A DNA stretch of 64,000 bases from NCBI GenBank assembly GCA_006503535.1, contig QYRS01000012.1, positions 1,798,001-1,862,000 on the forward strand, read 5' to 3'. Under the pieces are notes generated by a model. The model saw only the letters and a program-made list of their open reading frames with translations. It was not told the origin of the DNA and ran no database searches. Origin of the DNA: Arthrinium phaeospermum. Its lineage: Eukaryota > Ascomycota > Sordariomycetes > Amphisphaeriales > Apiosporaceae. Positions 60,058 through 64,000 of the stretch are shown here, in pieces (within the stretch, counting starts at the first letter, position 1; each line of letters opens with the position of its first letter). The translations under genes were made by a program, and so were the position numbers.

Positions 60058-62418
60058 TCAGTGCCGCAACCCCTGCCTCATCCCCCGCTTCTTCTTCTTC
60101 TTCTCGTCGCCTTTGGCGCCCTTGGTCTCGAGCACCGCGATGCTCAAGTCGGGCATGCTGAACGCGAACTTCCCTTCCTCGTCCGAGACGACCTTCTCCT
60201 TGACCGTCTTGACGACGTTGACGCCCGTGAAGGGGTCGTTGAAGCCGTAGGGGTCCTCGGGCCCCGTCAGGATGGTCAGCTCGGCCTCGGTGCCGGGCGG
60301 GAGGCCCTCGAAGGCCAGGGAGACGGGGACGTCCTCGGTCGAGTTGAAGACGGCGCCCTTGAAGAGGTAGGTGCCCTTGTCCTCGTTCTTGCCGGTGACG
60401 TAGTACAGGGGGTTGAAGTCGGACGAGGCGGGGAGGGTGTGGGTCATGAGGTGACCGGCGAAGAGCTAAGGGGGTGGAGGGTCAGTTAAGACGGTCTATG
60501 GCATGTTAATCAGGGGTCTCAACTTACCTCCCACAGGTACCAACTAGTAGAGAGCGTGGTCTTGGCCGGGTCAGCAGCAAACTGGATCATGACGGCAGCC
60601 CACTGCCAGCGATCCAAGCTTCGGATGATAGGAGCCTATGAGAGACAGGTCAGCGTCAAGTTTTATCTTCAAGTCGCAAGAAGTAAGTGTGGGTTTGGGT
60701 AAACATACGTAAGCAGCGCCAATGATCCTATCGGCATTCCTCTCGTACCCAATCATAGACACAGCCTCGCCAATCGTGCCGCTCCACCAGGGGTACTCGA
60801 GCAAACCCGCATCCCAGCCCATCCCGCCATTCGGATGAACCGCAGCGGCCTCCCCAATGATATGGGGAATCGTCACGTTATCGAACAAATCAAACTGGTC
60901 AACCAGGCTATCGGGCGTGCCGTAGATATGGTAATCCCCCGCCCCCGGCGCGGGGATGTCGTAGCCGTCGAACACGGACCCCGACGAGATGACGGTGATG
61001 TGCGGGTACCTCTTGTTGATGGCCTCGAGGAACATGGGGAAGCGGTATTCTTTAAATGTCGCCCACCCCTCGTCCCCGCCCGCCAGCCAGTCCTCGTTGC
61101 CGACCTCGACGTACTGCAGCTTGAAGGGCGCCGGGTGGCCCAGCCCGGCGCGGACGGCGCCCCACTTGGTCGAGGCGGCGCCGCTGACGAACTCGATCTG
61201 GTCCAGGGCGTCGTCGACGAAGGGCTGGAGCTCGTCCTTGGGGACGATGGCGCCGTCGAGGGAGAGGCCGTTGTAGACGCCGAGGACTATGCATACCGTG
61301 TAAGCAACCCAACGAGCAAAGGTACATGATATCATCATCGCGAGGGAACCGAACTCACCAATCTCAAGATCCATGTCCTCAGCCAACCAGAGATACTCCA
61401 TCAACCCCAGGCCGTTGGTCTGCTGGTAGCTCCAGACCCCCGAGAAGCCGGGGCGGTCCTTCAGGGGGCCGAGCGTGTTCTTCCAGTCCCACCAGGCGTC
61501 CTTGTTGTTGCCCTCGAGCATGTTGCCGCCGGGGATGCGGAGCAGGGTCGGGTGGAAGCCCTCGATGGCCTCGGCGAGATCGATGCGCAGACCATTCTTG
61601 CGGCCCTTGTACGTGGGCGGGAAGAGGCTGATCAGGTTGAAGTCGAGCGAGCCGTCTTTCGCACCCTGTAACACCAATGTGTCAGTTACCCGCGTTGTGG
61701 TAAAGTCAATCTCGGTCGATATAGACTCGGTATAAACTTACAGCGGCGTCAAAGGTTAGCGAGAAGGTATTGTTGGAGTTGGGCGCATCTTTGGTGGGAG
61801 TCAATTTAAACTCGTGCTCGACCCACTCGGCAGCCGACGCCTTCGCCTTGATATTGGTGCTGCCAAACACCTCGCCGGTGAGGTTGGACTGCAGAGAAGC
61901 GGTGAAGCTCCCCTCATAGTCGCCCTTGACCCAGAACGAGCCGGTGTAGGGCTGGACCTTGACGTCCATGCCCCAGTAGCCGTCGTTCGCGAAACCGACC
62001 TGGCTGCTATTGCCTTTCGACGAAGACGACGAGGAGCTAACGGCGACGTGCATGGATGTCTTCAGAGCCTTGGACAGAGGCTCGTCAAGGTCCTTCAGCG
62101 ACAGGGCGGCGCCATTGACGGGCGACCACCCGTCCAAGGTCGAGCTGTAGTTGCTGCTCGACTGGAACGCGCGGTTACGGATCAGTTCGGCGTACAGGCC
62201 GCCATCTCCGGAGTTGTTGATGTCCTACGTTTGCATGAAGCATTAGTCGGGGATCCTACTGTGAAGTTGAGTTATGCAGACGTCCTTACCTCGTGCAGGA
62301 AACCATACTGGTGAGGGCTGGTGGCGTTACCACCAGTAGCCTTGATCGAGATGTCCACAGCCGAGACCAGAGGAACGGCTGCCGCCGTGGCCAGAGCGGC
62401 CAGACTGACGCGAACCAT
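60058..62418 (-). CDS. GH51 alpha-L-arabinofuranosidase, secreted
   Basis: Removes terminal arabinofuranose from arabinan and arabinoxylan outside the cell. Six exons on the minus strand: 62290-62418, 61742-62224, 61359-61665, 60709-61286, 60528-60635 and 60058-60465; they sum to 671 codons with no break. The signal peptide is [17 protein letters not shown]-terminal GH51 text follows: [23 protein letters not shown], then a carbohydrate-binding-like sandwich ([11 protein letters not shown]). The catalytic barrel has [13 protein letters not shown] and [10 protein letters not shown], the acid/base Glu in VEVGNEDWL, and [16 protein letters not shown]. The likely nucleophile Glu is in [12 protein letters not shown]. 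The C-terminal beta domain ends in a Lys-rich tail (KKKKKRG). Upstream sites for XlnR and CreA suggest induction by pentoses and repression by glucose. Confidence 0.94.
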
Positions 62419-62540
62419 GTTGACTCAGATCCTTGAGAACGAACAGACTAAGAGAGACAGAGAGCACAACACGGGGCGCCGGTGAATCGGTGTCTCATTC
62501 TGGAAAGCAATGACACCCCTTCCGGGCAGTCAGCTCGCCC

Positions 62541-62546
62541 TATATA
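62541..62546 (-). promoter_or_regulatory. TATA box of GH51 gene
   Basis: TATATA about 125 bases upstream of the GH51 ATG, a usual distance for a fungal TATA element with a short leader. Confidence 0.5.
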
Positions 62547-62559
62547 CATACCCAGGTTA

Positions 62560-62565
62560 CCGGGG
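62560..62565 (+). promoter_or_regulatory. putative CreA site (CCGGGG)
   Basis: Matches the CreA/Cre1 consensus SYGGRG, about 145 bases upstream of the GH51 ATG. Such short sites occur by chance, but its promoter position and the second site nearby make it plausible. Confidence 0.4.
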
Positions 62566-62723
62566 CACGCACGGCATAACAGAGAGCATGGTGATGAATA
62601 CACCGACGAGCCCCATGCGGAGAATTTGGGGATCACAGGTTTTGGAGAAAAGCAACCAAAAAGACGAGGCATACGAATGCCATGACCGAGCCAAGGGGAC
62701 CAATCCTCGGTTGAGACCATTCC

Positions 62724-62739
62724 GGCTAAAGTCCCCCAG
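62724..62739. promoter_or_regulatory. putative XlnR/Xyr1 site (GGCTAAA) next to a CreA site
   Basis: GGCTAAA at 62724-62730 is the core XlnR/Xyr1 motif, about 306 bases upstream of the GH51 ATG. Four bases further lies CCCCAG (62734-62739), whose complement CTGGGG fits the CreA consensus. Adjacent activator and repressor sites are typical of hemicellulase promoters. Confidence 0.5.
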
Positions 62740-63698
62740 CCTTGGAAAGAGGGCGTTTTGACTCGGTGCGCGCATCAGCAGCGCATCGAACGCTGCAAGC
62801 CCCCATCATCGTCCTTATAGGCGCTCCTATAGGAACAATCACCAGCAAACGGCTGCTTGCTAAGTGGATAGTGGAGAACGAGAAAGAGAATAGCGACCCG
62901 GGAAGACGGGTTCGTAGATGGTCACTGGACCATCGTCCCATGTACATATGAGTTAACGGCCGCCTGCTGCCCAGCCCCGGATTACGAGCAACCTTTCGGC
63001 AATAGGAACTGGTTGCTGCCGACTGCAACGGTAAGAGGGCGCTAGAGACCATCGCAGCATAGCTCCTGCTCGTAAATGGGTGGCTGCTCCGCTGAGTCGC
63101 ATGGGTGGACTTGGGTGCGGATACCCCTGAGTGCGGGGGAATACCCTTGGCGTGCGGGGAGTGGTCCGTCTTGGCTACGGAGATCCTCTCTATTCAGCTG
63201 TGCCAGCGAAGAAGGTTGTGGGTGCCTTGAACTATGGCCATTGTCGACGCTTGCAATTTCTTGTCGGATGTATGACGAGTGTACGGGTTCTTGCTTCTCC
63301 TTGGATCTGGAGATAACCTGGTCAATCTGCAAAGACGGGTGTCGCTCGTTGGCTGCGCTGGGTTTCTCTGCTATGCTATTACGTTAGCCGTCAGCACTGC
63401 CATCCCAACGCAGCTAACCGAGATTGCCAAACAATGCCCCGGTGGCGCGACCGACCGTGAATCACCACCAACTTTCATATTGCGATGCGCGTAGATTACA
63501 TTAGTTACTAGTATTAGCTATTATCGTGCAGAATCCTTTGTGATGGGATTCGCAATTGGTATGTATGGGTATCTCTCTAGCCCCTTCGAGTCCAGCCCCG
63601 GGAACTATGGTCCTGTGTCCTTGGTAATCTATCGGTCGAGGTTGCGTTTGGCATTTCTCCTCCTTCATGGGTCGGGTCGTACAAGTCAGTCACACGTC

Positions 63699-64000
63699 TT
63701 ATCCTCTCATCCTGGCAATAGGGCCTTCTTCTTCGGGCTTGGCGAAACCGCTGGCCATGGCGGCCGTCGATTCTTCCTCCTCCTCCGCCGCGCTGATGAC
63801 GATCAACGGGGGCTCAAGCGCGCATTTACCGTTAGGACTGATCGCTTTCTCGTCGGCTTCGTTGGCGGACTCTTCCGCGTCGGACCTATCGTCCTTCTTG
63901 ATGTTGTACACGACGTAACGGAACCCGCTGCGGAGCAGGCACCAAAGCCAGAAGAGGTTGAGTGATTGCAGGAACGACAGGAGCACCAGCACGATGACGT
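63699..64000 (-). CDS. lag1: ceramide synthase (Lag1/Lac1, TLC domain), C-terminal end only
   Basis: The frame runs off the right edge, so only about 100 C-terminal residues are present. They begin with the last membrane helix of a TLC domain (VLVLLSFLQSLNLFWLWCLL), followed by RSGFRYVVYN and the DDRSDAEES acidic tail typical of fungal Lag1 homologues. The end is Glu-rich and low in complexity. Lag1/Lac1 join fatty acyl-CoA to sphingoid bases in the ER. The catalytic His pair of the TLC domain would lie outside the window, so the call rests on the terminal helix and tail. Confidence 0.74.
   Translation of the reverse strand, partial: VIVLVLLSFLQSLNLFWLWCLLRSGFRYVVYNIKKDDRSDAEESANEADEKAISPNGKCALEPPLIVISAAEEEEESTAAMASGFAKPEEEGPIARMRG

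Larger units (their letters stand above)
62419..63698. other. GH51 promoter and 3' flank of ceramide synthase gene, 1.3 kb
   Basis: Contains the TATA, CreA and XlnR candidates listed separately. Open frames in 62726-63494 are short and unsupported. The distal part is 3' to the minus-strand ceramide synthase gene. Confidence 0.45.

Noticed and set aside
49023..62418. Secondary-metabolite cluster around the GMC oxidoreductase
   Set aside because: No polyketide, peptide or terpene synthase, P450 or transporter lies within reach; neighbours are kinases and GH51.
1..64000. CRISPR array, prokaryotic operons, phage or plasmid features
   Set aside because: No regularly spaced repeats; introns, gene families and gene spacing are fungal.

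Overview
The window is nuclear DNA of a filamentous ascomycete, most likely a Sordariomycete. Introns are short (about 50-115 bp) with GTRNGT donors and occasional CTAAC branch sites. The proteins are typical of that class: a fungal Atg11, a two-component-sized NHP6, an acuF-type C2H2/DUF6590 protein, a GH51 arabinofuranosidase, a CE1 esterase and a GMC oxidoreductase. I cannot fix genus or species from sequence alone. There is no operon, CRISPR array, phage or intact transposon.

Layout. 1-2.6 kb: 3' part of a C2H2/DUF6590 gene. 3.9-5.5 kb: F-box protein. 8.3-12.3 kb: a second, heavily frame-disrupted F-box protein containing a 190-bp tandem duplication. 13.1-14.0 kb: Jac1/HscB J-protein. 14.6-16.4 kb (-): F-box-like protein with a low-complexity tail. 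16.5-17.6 kb (-): secreted CE1 esterase. 18.4-20.0 kb: Gfo/Idh/MocA oxidoreductase. 23.1-23.7 kb: small secreted protein. 24.2-25.2 kb: Cys-rich membrane protein. 25.9-26.9 kb: mitochondrial ribosomal protein bL9m. 27.8-32.4 kb (-): Atg11, divergent from a CENP-H kinetochore gene at 33.2-34.0 kb. 34.0-39.2 kb: gene-poor, with a second tandem duplication. 39.2-39.8 kb: NHP6. 42.7-44.8, 45.6-46.5, 46.6-47.6 and 48.4-48.9 kb: proteins I do not recognise. 49.0-50.3 kb (-): caspase-like protein lacking the usual histidine. 52.3-54.3 kb: secreted GMC oxidoreductase. 54.6-59.9 kb: two tandem kinase-like genes. 60.1-62.4 kb (-): GH51. Right edge (-): 3' end of a ceramide synthase.

The genes do not form one pathway. 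Housekeeping genes (Jac1, bL9m, Atg11, CENP-H, NHP6, ceramide synthase) are mixed with accessory ones: plant-polysaccharide enzymes (GH51, CE1), a secreted GMC enzyme, a small secreted protein, F-box proteins and the kinase pair.

A caution for every reader: many genes, including ones expected to be essential, need one-base corrections, usually one base missing from a G, C or A run, to restore a conserved reading frame. Two large direct duplications differ only by small deletions in the left copy. I read this mainly as sequencing or assembly error concentrated at 8-33 kb, not as mass pseudogenisation. GH51, NHP6, the GMC enzyme, the caspase-like gene and the C2H2/DUF6590 gene read cleanly.
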